A DNA stretch of 5,623 nt from Methanomassiliicoccus sp. (GCA_020725985.1 DYTM01000103.1:1-5623); one strand, 5' to 3'. Shown: positions 1 through 5,140, counted from the first letter of the stretch. Numbers and translations are program-made. Notes: a model not told the origin generated them from the letters alone.

Positions 1-3
1 AAT

Positions 4-97
4 GGAGCCTATCCCTTCTGTCCGAGAGTAGCGGGAACGCGCTAGCCCAGATAACGTTCCTGATGTGAGCTGCGGAGGATCAGGTCTACTCGGCTCC
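4..97. other. Candidate structured RNA element (nested stems)
   Basis: Four compatible Watson-Crick stems nest within 94 nt. GGAGCC (4-9) pairs with GGCTCC (92-97). GAGTAG (26-31) pairs with CTACTC (86-91), directly inside the first on the 3' side. GGAACG (34-39) pairs with CGTTCC (55-60), and TGAT (61-64) with ATCA (79-82). Together they make a closing helix with a 16-nt one-sided insert and a branched interior. No known RNA family was recognised: there is no tRNA T-loop with matching acceptor arm, and no SRP, RNase P or 5S signature. A 6-bp stem is expected by chance about once in a stretch this long, so only the nesting is suggestive. Strand is undetermined. It could be a leader, a small RNA or chance. 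Confidence 0.25.
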
Positions 98-173
98 GTC
101 GAATCCGATTTGTCTCCTTTGTCGAGGAGCAGTAGGGGCGAGAGATCGAGCGTCCGAGAGACCGTTGGGCGAA

Positions 174-207
174 GAGTAGAAGATGAGTGATACTCAATAC
201 CCTACTC
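174..207. promoter_or_regulatory. Nested dyad upstream of the DUF835 gene
   Basis: An inner palindrome, TGAGT-gat-ACTCA (184-196), sits inside an outer inverted repeat, GAGTAG (174-179) / CTACTC (202-207). The outer gaps are nearly symmetrical at 4 and 5 nt. It lies 56 nt before the TTG start of the DUF835 gene. Such a dyad could be a binding site for a dimeric regulator or a hairpin in the leader transcript. Both readings are inferred from symmetry alone. Confidence 0.3.
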
Positions 208-248
208 GAAGGCCGGAGAGGTCAAGATTCCCTTGGACCCACTGCCCC

Positions 249-257
249 GGGAGATGA
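249..257 (+). promoter_or_regulatory. Shine-Dalgarno site that decides the TTG start of the DUF835 gene
   Basis: GGGAGATGA, close to the archaeal consensus GGAGGTGA, ends 6 nt before the TTG at 264. An in-frame TGA at 255-257 closes the frame just upstream, and no ATG or GTG lies between it and the conserved domain. TTG 264 is therefore the only workable start. The ATG at 254 is in another frame and soon reaches a stop. Confidence 0.65.
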
Positions 258-263
258 AGCGGG

Positions 264-737
264 TTGCCGAAGCCAGAGGAAGTCAGGCTAGAGAGAACAT
301 ACGCCTATCTCGTCAGGGAGAAGAAGCCTGACCGGGCCTACGCGATGTTCATCGACGCCATAGAAAGAGGGGCGAAGGGCTACTGCATCACGAGGACCTA
401 CCCCCCGAAGCTGAGGTCGAAGCATGACCTGGGCCAGACACCGATCCTTTGGCTCTCCAACGTCAGGATGGAGGGCACGATCAGGCCGAAGGACCTGGAG
501 GAGCTCAGCGTGACCCTCGACAAGTTCCTCTCGGCGGACGAGGGGGGAGTGATCATGATCGACGGCCTCGAGTACATGATCACCAACAACGACTTCTCCA
601 CGGTGCTCAAGCTCGTCCAGTCGCTCAGGGATCACGTCGCCCTCAAGAACGCCGTCCTGCTCATATGCATAAACCCTCTCACGCTGGACCCGCATAACCT
701 CAAGCTCCTTGAAGAAGAAGCGGACGTGGTCATGTGA
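264..737 (+). CDS. Stand-alone DUF835 domain protein
   Basis: A 157-residue soluble protein that is essentially one DUF835 domain. Visible landmarks are the YLVRE segment (residues 15-19), ITRTYPPKLR (42-51), the WLSN strand end (63-66), a hydrophobic strand running into IDGLEYMITNNDF (99-111), and a closing LEEE (149-152). There is no signal peptide, membrane segment or metal-binding cysteine cluster. DUF835 is mostly archaeal and is often attached to sensory modules such as PAS domains. Here it stands alone, so it may act as a signalling partner supplied in trans, but its biochemical role is unknown. The hhhhDGLE strand recalls a Walker B motif of KaiC-like ATPases, yet no Walker A loop is present, so ATP hydrolysis is unlikely. 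Translation starts at TTG 264 behind a good SD. The next gene is convergent, so this is a monocistronic unit within the window. Confidence 0.9.
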   Translation: MPKPEEVRLERTYAYLVREKKPDRAYAMFIDAIERGAKGYCITRTYPPKLRSKHDLGQTPILWLSNVRMEGTIRPKDLEELSVTLDKFLSADEGGVIMIDGLEYMITNNDFSTVLKLVQSLRDHVALKNAVLLICINPLTLDPHNLKLLEEEADVVM

Positions 738-775
738 CCCAGTAGATGTCTTGCGTCCTTTCACGTTGGACTGTT

Positions 776-787
776 CTCTCTGGAGAG
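776..787. terminator. Small palindrome between convergent genes
   Basis: CTCTC-tg-GAGAG lies in the 57-bp gap between the DUF835 stop and the OsmC stop; as RNA it would fold as CTCT/AGAG with a 4-nt loop. It is symmetrical and pyrimidine-rich on the upper strand, so it might help end both transcripts. There is no T-tract longer than three and the stem is weak, so this call is tentative. Confidence 0.2.
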
Positions 788-794
788 TACGCCT

Positions 795-1244
795 TCACTC
801 CGTGTCCGTCGGCATGGATTCAGGAAGCTTGAGCTCGACATCGACCGGGATCCCTTTCCGGACGCTCTGGGTGACGATGCAGAAATCCTCGAAAATCTCT
901 CTGCACCTCTCGAGCGTCGGGCCATCAGTCGCCTCCGGATGAATCGTGACCGACACGCCCGCAACCCTCAGTCTCCCCTTTTCGTTCCTTTCGAGCGTCG
1001 TTGCCACCTCGGCTCTTAAGGAAAGCATCTCGGCTCTCGATTTCCTGATGCAAAATGTGAGGCTGGCGCAGAGGCAGTTGCCTATCGCGGCGGATAAAAA
1101 CCTCGCGGCGTTCGGATATTCCCCCGTCCCGAGAGGGGCGGGTTCATCCATGTAGACGTCCGGGACGTTCTCATCCACGAACCCCACTCTGAACTTGTAC
1201 CCCTCAAGCATCTCCACCCTCGCACGGATCACCTGCCCGGTCAT
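795..1244 (-). CDS. OsmC/Ohr family protein (probable thiol peroxidase)
   Basis: A 149-residue cytoplasmic protein of the OsmC superfamily. Family members use two cysteines to reduce organic or inorganic peroxides, cycling through an intramolecular disulphide. The first conserved region is the helix LSAAIGNCLCASL (residues 50-62), whose Cys57 aligns with the usual peroxidatic cysteine. The second is FCIVTQSVRKGIPV (121-134), whose Cys122 is in the resolving position, followed by the final strand. There are three further cysteines, 59, 65 and 114. The length is normal for the family. The open frame extends 31 codons further upstream, but ATG 1244 is preferred because GGGGTGA lies 5 nt before it and the added residues are basic and unlike the family. 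The gene converges on the DUF835 gene and diverges from the kinase operon. The preferred peroxide and reductant cannot be told from sequence. Confidence 0.88.
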   Translation of the reverse strand: MTGQVIRARVEMLEGYKFRVGFVDENVPDVYMDEPAPLGTGEYPNAARFLSAAIGNCLCASLTFCIRKSRAEMLSLRAEVATTLERNEKGRLRVAGVSVTIHPEATDGPTLERCREIFEDFCIVTQSVRKGIPVDVELKLPESMPTDTE

Positions 1245-1249
1245 CGCAC

Positions 1250-1256
1250 TCACCCC
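1250..1256 (-). promoter_or_regulatory. Shine-Dalgarno site of the OsmC gene
   Basis: On the minus strand GGGGTGA ends 5 nt before ATG 1244. It selects this start over the upstream in-frame candidates near 1337, which would place the SD inside the coding region. Confidence 0.65.
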
Positions 1257-1284
1257 TTCCCCTTGGATTGACACTGATCGGATC

Positions 1285-1294
1285 GGATAAGTAC
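1285..1294 (-). promoter_or_regulatory. Possible TATA box of the OsmC gene
   Basis: The minus strand reads GTACTTATCC, preceded by an A-containing GGAAAC that could serve as a BRE. A transcript starting about 25 nt downstream, near 1264, would carry a short leader of about 20 nt containing the SD. A tandem GATCGGATCGGAT (+ strand, 1276-1288) overlaps the box and could be an operator. The box is imperfect and the call is weak. Confidence 0.35.
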
Positions 1295-1353
1295 GTTTCC
1301 GATGTCTTCCCTGTCCATTTCGATTGCGGATACACAATCGGAGGTCGGACTAA

Positions 1354-1362
1354 GTTTATTTG
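1354..1362 (+). promoter_or_regulatory. TATA box of the kinase-formyltransferase-HAD operon
   Basis: GTTTATTTG, preceded by ACTAA as a possible BRE, is centred about 29 nt before ATG 1387. Archaeal transcription usually starts 22-27 nt after the TATA centre, which places the start near 1380-1385. The mRNA would then be almost leaderless. That agrees with the lack of a Shine-Dalgarno sequence before this ATG, in contrast to the internal genes of the operon. Confidence 0.55.
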
Positions 1363-1386
1363 ACAGCATTCCCAATAAGAGTCACG

Positions 1387-2352
1387 ATGCTCGATGCCGT
1401 AGGGATTGGCGCACTCAATGTGGATCTGATCTTCAGCGTGCCTCGGCTCAACATCGCGGGCCGGGATTTCACACCCGGTGCGGAGGTTTTCGGCACAGTC
1501 GAGGAGTTCTCCTCCGTTCTCCGGGAACTGAGAAGTAAGGGCAAACTGATGAGCAAGAGTGGAGGGGGATCGGCAGCGAACACGATGGCAGCCATGGCAG
1601 GCATGGGCATCGAGGTGGGCATGCTCGGTGTCGTCGGGAGCGACGAAGAGGGAGAATTCCTTCTCAGGGAGATGACGGGAGTCGACCTGTCTAGGATAAG
1701 GAAGTCAGGCGGGACGGGGGAGTGCATCTCGCTCGTTTCGAAGGAGGACCGATCACTTCTTGTCCTGCCAAACGCCAACGATCACTTCGTTTTCGACAGT
1801 GAGGACGTGGAGTATCTTAACGACTCCAAGATAGTCCACTTGACCTCCTTTGTCGGCGACAGCGGATTGGAGGCCCAGAAGAGGATCGCCAAGGAAATCG
1901 ACGGTAGATTCATGCTCTCCCTCGACCCCGGAGTGATCTATGCAAGAAAGGGTCTGAGGGCGGTGCGTCAGCTCCTGAAGCGCTGCGACATCATATTTCC
2001 GAATGAAAGGGAGGTAGAGATGTTGACCGGGCTCGACTGTGTGGAGGGGAGCAGGCAGCTCCTGGAACTGGGGCCGGAGGTAGTCGTCTGTACGATGGGC
2101 GGGGAGGGCTCGATGATCGTCACCGACACCCAGGAGACAGTGATTCGAGCGAGACCGGCGAAGGTGGTCGACAAGACGGGCGCGGGGGACGTGTATGCGG
2201 CTGGGTTCCTAACAGGCGTGCTGAGGAACTGGCCCTTGAGGAGGTGCGGCGACTTCGCGTCATTCCTTGCCGCAAGAAGCATATCATCATACGGGCGTGG
2301 GGGATATCCTGACAGAAGGTCGGTCGAAAGGTACCTGGAGGAATTGAGGTGA
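1387..2352 (+). CDS. PfkB/ribokinase-family carbohydrate or nucleoside kinase
   Basis: A 321-residue soluble kinase of the PfkB family, which transfers phosphate (usually from ATP) to a hydroxymethyl group of a sugar, sugar phosphate or nucleoside. The N-terminal strand GIGALNVDLIF (residues 6-16) carries the substrate-binding Asp13. The family motif GGGSAANT is at 59-66, and the second signature DKTGAGDVYAAGF is at 262-274. Within it GAGD (265-268) forms the anion hole and Asp268 is the expected catalytic base. PNERE (205-209) fits the usual NxxE Mg/phosphate motif. Length is typical. ATG 1387 is chosen over an in-frame TTG at 1360, because the family starts at this strand, the TATA box fits a leaderless message and the TTG overlaps that box. 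It is the first gene of the operon and its stop codon overlaps the next start. Ribokinase, adenosine or cytidine kinase and fructokinase activities are all possible. Confidence 0.92.
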   Translation: MLDAVGIGALNVDLIFSVPRLNIAGRDFTPGAEVFGTVEEFSSVLRELRSKGKLMSKSGGGSAANTMAAMAGMGIEVGMLGVVGSDEEGEFLLREMTGVDLSRIRKSGGTGECISLVSKEDRSLLVLPNANDHFVFDSEDVEYLNDSKIVHLTSFVGDSGLEAQKRIAKEIDGRFMLSLDPGVIYARKGLRAVRQLLKRCDIIFPNEREVEMLTGLDCVEGSRQLLELGPEVVVCTMGGEGSMIVTDTQETVIRARPAKVVDKTGAGDVYAAGFLTGVLRNWPLRRCGDFASFLAARSISSYGRGGYPDRRSVERYLEELR

Positions 2353-3194
2353 CGATGAAGATCGGCTGGTTCTCGACGGGAAGAGACGAGGCGGCGAGGA
2401 ATCTTCTGAGGACGATAATGAAGAAGAGGCAGGAGGGATTCTTCGACATCGACATCTCATTCGTCTTCACGAACTGGGAGGAGGGAGAGGAGCCGACACA
2501 TCCTGACTACGAGGACAGAGAGCGGTTCTACGCACTCGTTCACAACTACGGCATCCCGCTCGTCTGCCTTTCCTGGAAGAGATTCCTGCCGGATCTCAAG
2601 AGACGGGATAGAGAGAAATGGAGGAGTGAGTACGGGAAGAGAATGAGGGAACTGATTTCACCATACTCATTCGACCTGGGAGTATTGGCTGGATACATGC
2701 TATGGATGGACAACGAATCCTGCGATCTGTTCAACCTGATCAATCTCCATCCCGCACTCCCGGGAGGTCCGAAGGGTACATGGCAGGAGGTCATCTGGAA
2801 GCTGATCGAGCAGAGGGCTGACCGACAGGGGGCGATGATCCACCTCTGCACCCCCGAGTGGGACGAGGGACCGGCTCTCACCTACTGCTCATTCTCCCTG
2901 AGGACGCGCGAGTACGATGCCCTCTGGAGGAAGATGGATGAGAAGATGAGGACGAGGAGCTCGAAGGACATTGCCAAGGAGGAAGGCGAGAACGAGCCTC
3001 TCTTCCGCAAGATAAGATCGGACGGGGAGAGGAGGGAACTGCCCCTCCTTGCCTACTCGATCAGGCAGTTCGCCGAGGGTCGTGTAAGAATCGAAGGGAG
3101 GAAGCTCTACGAAAACGATAACCTGCTGACAAGGCCATACGACCTTACCAGAGAAGTGGACGAAGCAGTGAAGAGGAAGGAGTTCGAGAGGTGA
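2349..3194 (+). CDS. PurN-like formyltransferase with an inserted charged segment
   Basis: A 281-residue protein with the formyltransferase fold of PurN and Fmt, which move a formyl group from a folate-type carrier to an amine. The expected catalytic triad is complete: Asn132 and His134 in INLHPALPGGPKGTW (131-145), and Asp172 in CTPEWDEGP (167-175). DLGVLAGYML (109-118) matches the strand before the active site. The start of the GTG frame, MTMKIGWFSTGR, matches the usual first strand. PELPLLAY-type residues (from about 229) and RQFAEGRVRIEGRKLY (239-254) resemble the end of PurN. Between them, about 190-228 is a charged stretch absent from PurN, which is near 200 residues. GTG 2349 has GGAGG 7 nt upstream; ATG 2355 is a possible alternative. 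The gene overlaps the kinase stop, implying translational coupling. The substrate is uncertain: GAR transformylase is possible, but an amino sugar or other amine fits equally. Confidence 0.85.
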   Translation: MTMKIGWFSTGRDEAARNLLRTIMKKRQEGFFDIDISFVFTNWEEGEEPTHPDYEDRERFYALVHNYGIPLVCLSWKRFLPDLKRRDREKWRSEYGKRMRELISPYSFDLGVLAGYMLWMDNESCDLFNLINLHPALPGGPKGTWQEVIWKLIEQRADRQGAMIHLCTPEWDEGPALTYCSFSLRTREYDALWRKMDEKMRTRSSKDIAKEEGENEPLFRKIRSDGERRELPLLAYSIRQFAEGRVRIEGRKLYENDNLLTRPYDLTREVDEAVKRKEFER

Positions 3195-3198
3195 TCCC

Positions 3199-4320
3199 GT
3201 GGAATTCGAGGGTCTCGAGGAGCTCGTGCCCGGCGAGGGAAGACAATACGTCACGGATGGCGAAGGGCCGATAACGAAGAACGACAACGCCTTCGAGATA
3301 GCCAGCGCCGTCATTGAGAACGGGGACAAGTTCTTCAGCTTGGTGAGCAAGTATGACGACGTCCTCGCGGACGTCTTCCATAGGAAAGGATACAAGGCCG
3401 GGGACACCCTGAGGCTCATCCTCCCGTTCCTGAAGGCATACGGCGTTACGAACCAGAAGATGATCGAGCTTTCGAGGGAGAACATACTCCTCGTTCCGGG
3501 AGCGAAAAGGACGATGCGCTTCGTGCACGAGTTCATGCCGTCTTTCATCGTCTCAACGAGCTACGATCACTACGTGAGCGCGGTCTGCGAGGCGATCGGC
3601 TTTCCATTCGAGAACGCATACTGCACGAAGGTGAACATGGAATGCTGCAGAATCGATGACTGGGAGGAGCGGATTCTGAAGAACTACGCCACGGAGATCG
3701 CGGCAATGCCGATGATCGACATCCCCGAGAGGGCAAAGGGAATCGAGGATTTCAGCGAGAAGGATCAAAGTACGATCCGAAGGTTGGACGAGATCTTCTG
3801 GCAGGAGATGACCGACCTCGCCTCGTACCAGCTCATCCTCGAGGTCAACCCGATCGGGGGAGATGAGAAGGCCGCGTCGATCCTGGATGTGTGCAGACGC
3901 ACTGGCATGGGGATCGAGGACACGATGTACGTCGGGGACAGCATCACCGATGTTCAGGCGTTCAAGATGGTGAGGGATGGGGGAGGGGTGACTGTGTCAT
4001 TCAACGGCAACTCGTACGCGGTGAGGACCGCCGAGATCGCGGTGATCTCCCCGGATACGGTCGTCACCTCGGTCCTTGCCGAAACATTCTACAAAGGGGG
4101 AAGGGAGAGCGTCCTGGAACTGCTGGACAACTGGAATATGGAATACATCAAGAGAATGGGATACGCACATGACTACCTCGTCAAGGAGATGATGAGGGTG
4201 TTCCCGGAGAGCATGCCTATCGTGGTGAAGGTGACCCCGGAGAACATGCCCCAGATATCGCAGCAAAGCTCGAAGTTCAGGAGGGCGGTGAGGGGAGAGG
4301 CGATAGGACAGCTAGGATGA
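3199..4320 (+). CDS. HAD-superfamily protein resembling archaeal EhaR (COG4030)
   Basis: A 373-residue protein with all four HAD motifs. Motif I is VTDGEGP (18-24) with nucleophile Asp20. Motif II is FIVST (116-120), motif III is GGDEKA (220-225) with Lys224, and motif IV is YVGDSITD (244-251) with Asp247 and Asp251. Long helical segments between motifs I and II (about 25-115) and between II and III (about 125-215) would form caps that restrict the substrate. The position that normally holds the acid/base Asp is Glu22. The DxEGPIxKNDNAFE region matches what I recall of the EhaR-like family, named after a gene of methanogen energy-converting hydrogenase A loci. No hydrogenase genes are seen here. 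The likely activity is phosphatase or phosphotransferase. GTG 3199 lies 4 nt after GAGGTGA, which overlaps the previous stop. Residues about 300-373 form a C-terminal extension of unknown role. Confidence 0.85.
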   Translation: MEFEGLEELVPGEGRQYVTDGEGPITKNDNAFEIASAVIENGDKFFSLVSKYDDVLADVFHRKGYKAGDTLRLILPFLKAYGVTNQKMIELSRENILLVPGAKRTMRFVHEFMPSFIVSTSYDHYVSAVCEAIGFPFENAYCTKVNMECCRIDDWEERILKNYATEIAAMPMIDIPERAKGIEDFSEKDQSTIRRLDEIFWQEMTDLASYQLILEVNPIGGDEKAASILDVCRRTGMGIEDTMYVGDSITDVQAFKMVRDGGGVTVSFNGNSYAVRTAEIAVISPDTVVTSVLAETFYKGGRESVLELLDNWNMEYIKRMGYAHDYLVKEMMRVFPESMPIVVKVTPENMPQISQQSSKFRRAVRGEAIGQLG

Positions 4321-4370
4321 GCTGGATACAATCCAAAGCGTAGGATTCCTGGCTTCAAATGGGCAGACGA

Positions 4371-4399
4371 TTTTTCGACATGGAAGCCATTGTCTTTTT
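4371..4399 (+). terminator. T-tracts ending the three-gene operon
   Basis: Two TTTTT runs (4371-4375 and 4395-4399) follow the HAD gene stop by 50 and 75 nt. Archaeal RNA polymerase commonly terminates at such tracts without a hairpin. They lie ahead of the promoter of the next gene, where the operon would be expected to end. Confidence 0.45.
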
Positions 4400-4425
4400 G
4401 GGATTCAAGAGAACTGACAATGGCT
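4385..4425. repeat. 10-bp perfect inverted repeat before the small basic gene
   Basis: AGCCATTGTC (4385-4394) and GACAATGGCT (4416-4425) are exact complements separated by 21 nt, which include a T5 run. The right arm ends 4 nt before the TATA box of the next gene. It may be an operator for a dimeric regulator or part of the operon terminator. The T-run lies in the loop instead of after the stem, so it is not a classical hairpin terminator. Confidence 0.5.
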
Positions 4426-4428
4426 AAC

Positions 4429-4464
4429 CTTTAAGTACCGGGACTGCGTGCCTGCAAACCGGAG
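4429..4464 (+). promoter_or_regulatory. TATA box and Shine-Dalgarno of the small basic gene
   Basis: CTTTAAGTA (4429-4437) is a good archaeal TATA box. A start site about 25 nt downstream, near 4457-4460, would give a very short leader. GGAG (4461-4464) follows and ends 8 nt before TTG 4473. Box, predicted start site, SD and TTG are consistently spaced, which supports the TTG start over the internal ATG at 4563. Confidence 0.5.
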
Positions 4465-4472
4465 CAATCAAC

Positions 4473-4802
4473 TTGGCGTACGGCGGCAGTCGTCGAAGAG
4501 GAAGGCGACCTGGCTATCGGGACAGTCAGAGGAACAACCGACACGAAAGCAAGAGGTCGGCCATGCTCAACATGAGCAGACTCGGCGGTTTCAAGTACGA
4601 TCTGAGAGAGATCATAAGGAACGCAAAGGTCGACGAGAGCTTCGCCACCTCATTCATCGCCAGCCTGGTCACCAAGGCGTCCAGGATTTCGATCCAGGAC
4701 GCGAAGACCTATGTGAAGGAGGCTAAGGAGAGCGGAAGGTACTCCGAAACGGTCTCGGACGAGATCTGTGGGCTCCTTGATTACTATTCCAGGTACCGCT
4801 GA
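4473..4802 (+). CDS. Small basic protein of unknown function
   Basis: A 109-residue protein that I do not recognise. It has two parts. The first 30 or so residues are very rich in Arg, Lys, Asn and Ser (for example SRRRGRRPGYR at 6-16) and look disordered and cationic. Residues about 31-109 are predicted by eye to be mostly helical, with a mixed charged and hydrophobic pattern, ending in LLDYYSRYR. There are no signal peptide, membrane segments or zinc-binding residues, and the only cysteine is near position 99. A basic tail on a small helical domain suggests binding to RNA, DNA or the ribosome, but this is inference. Codon use with G or C at third positions and the matched promoter and SD indicate a real gene. 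If TTG 4473 is wrong, ATG 4563 would give a 79-residue protein without the tail. Confidence 0.75.
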   Translation: MAYGGSRRRGRRPGYRDSQRNNRHESKRSAMLNMSRLGGFKYDLREIIRNAKVDESFATSFIASLVTKASRISIQDAKTYVKEAKESGRYSETVSDEICGLLDYYSRYR

Positions 4803-4813
4803 TCGCCCTTTCT

Positions 4814-4844
4814 CCCGGTCGATTTTCAGACATCGTTGTCCGGG
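4814..4844 (+). terminator. Hairpin after the small basic gene
   Basis: CCCGG (4814-4818) pairs with CCGGG (4840-4844), and inside it CGAT (4820-4823) pairs with ATCG (4832-4835). The structure begins 11 nt after the stop codon and is followed by a pyrimidine-rich stretch without a long T-run. A terminator or 3' stabilising hairpin is plausible. Confidence 0.35.
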
Positions 4845-5067
4845 CCTCTCCTATGGTTTCTCATACTCCTCAACATCTGCCTAGACGATGGTGAGGATTG
4901 GTGGTGTACAGAATGAACGCGCACTTTGGCCATTGACCGTTCTTTGTGTGTTCAGACTCTTACAGGAGAGGACTCGGTTGTCGATCTCCGATCCTGTGGG
5001 TAGGGTGAGTCCGAGTGGTCCGCAAGAAGCGCATGGATCAACCACGCTAGGTTGCGATCGAGGAAAC
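4845..5067. other. Intergenic stretch without a supported gene
   Basis: No protein gene is supported. A plus-strand frame is open from 4888 to 5220, but it runs through the minus-strand terminator and into the zinc-ribbon gene, lacks an SD and has atypical codons and composition. A segment at about 5003-5020 resembles a tRNA D-arm, but no matching acceptor stem exists. Weak local pairings, such as GTGGT with ACCAC across about 5014-5044, may be chance. Confidence 0.5.
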
Positions 5068-5096
5068 AAAAAGACCCCGAAGAAAAACATTCGGGG
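5068..5096 (-). terminator. Hairpin plus T-tract terminator of the zinc-ribbon gene
   Basis: On the minus strand CCCCGAA (from 5096) pairs perfectly with TTCGGGG (to 5075) across an 8-nt loop containing TTTTT. The sequence TC-TTTTT follows immediately (to 5068). It lies 44 nt downstream of the stop codon of the zinc-ribbon gene. This is a textbook rho-independent layout, notable in an archaeon, where T-tracts alone usually suffice. Confidence 0.7.
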
Positions 5097-5124
5097 AGAA
5101 GCAAAGGAAATTGAAATGGGGAAA

Positions 5125-5140
5125 GCAACGCGAAGGTTGC
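5125..5140 (-). other. Short stem-loop directly after the zinc-ribbon stop codon
   Basis: GCAAC (5125-5129) and GTTGC (5136-5140) form a 5-bp stem with a 6-nt loop that abuts the TAA stop on the minus strand. It may stabilise the 3' end or act with the stronger terminator downstream; the short stem could also be chance. Confidence 0.3.

Larger units (their letters stand above)
1..263. other. Non-coding leader region upstream of the DUF835 gene
   Basis: No gene can be supported here. One forward frame is open from position 3 to a TGA at 66-68 (about 21 codons, ending in Ile-Thr-Phe-Leu-Met). It could be the tail of a gene cut by the window edge, but it is too short to judge. Another frame is open from 32 to 190, but it is rich in Ser and Arg and its only early start, a GTG at 65, has no Shine-Dalgarno sequence. 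The stretch is instead rich in inverted repeats: the hexamer GAGTAG or its complement CTACTC occurs at 26-31, 86-91, 174-179 and 202-207. No clear TATA box was found, so the start of the DUF835 transcript is unknown. Confidence refers to the absence of a complete protein gene. Confidence 0.55.

Noticed and set aside
3..68. Possible C-terminal tail of an upstream gene
   Set aside because: Only about 21 codons to the stop and no recognisable similarity; it cannot be judged without upstream sequence.
32..190. Ser/Arg-rich open frame in the left leader
   Set aside because: Short, no SD before its GTG, low-complexity composition and overlap with several inverted repeats.
288..764. Minus-strand open frame of 158 codons opposite the DUF835 gene
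   Set aside because: It is the mirror of a gene with clear domain conservation; long opposite-strand frames are common in GC-rich coding DNA.
1245..1337. 31-codon upstream extension of the OsmC gene
   Set aside because: The SD sits just before the internal ATG 1244, and the added residues are Arg-rich and unlike the family.
1360..1386. TTG start adding nine residues to the PfkB kinase
   Set aside because: The TTG overlaps the TATA box and has no SD; ATG 1387 fits the family N-terminus and leaderless spacing.
4996..5062. tRNA-like segment with a D-arm-like CCGAGTGGT
   Set aside because: No complementary acceptor stem, no proper T-arm and no anticodon arm could be built.
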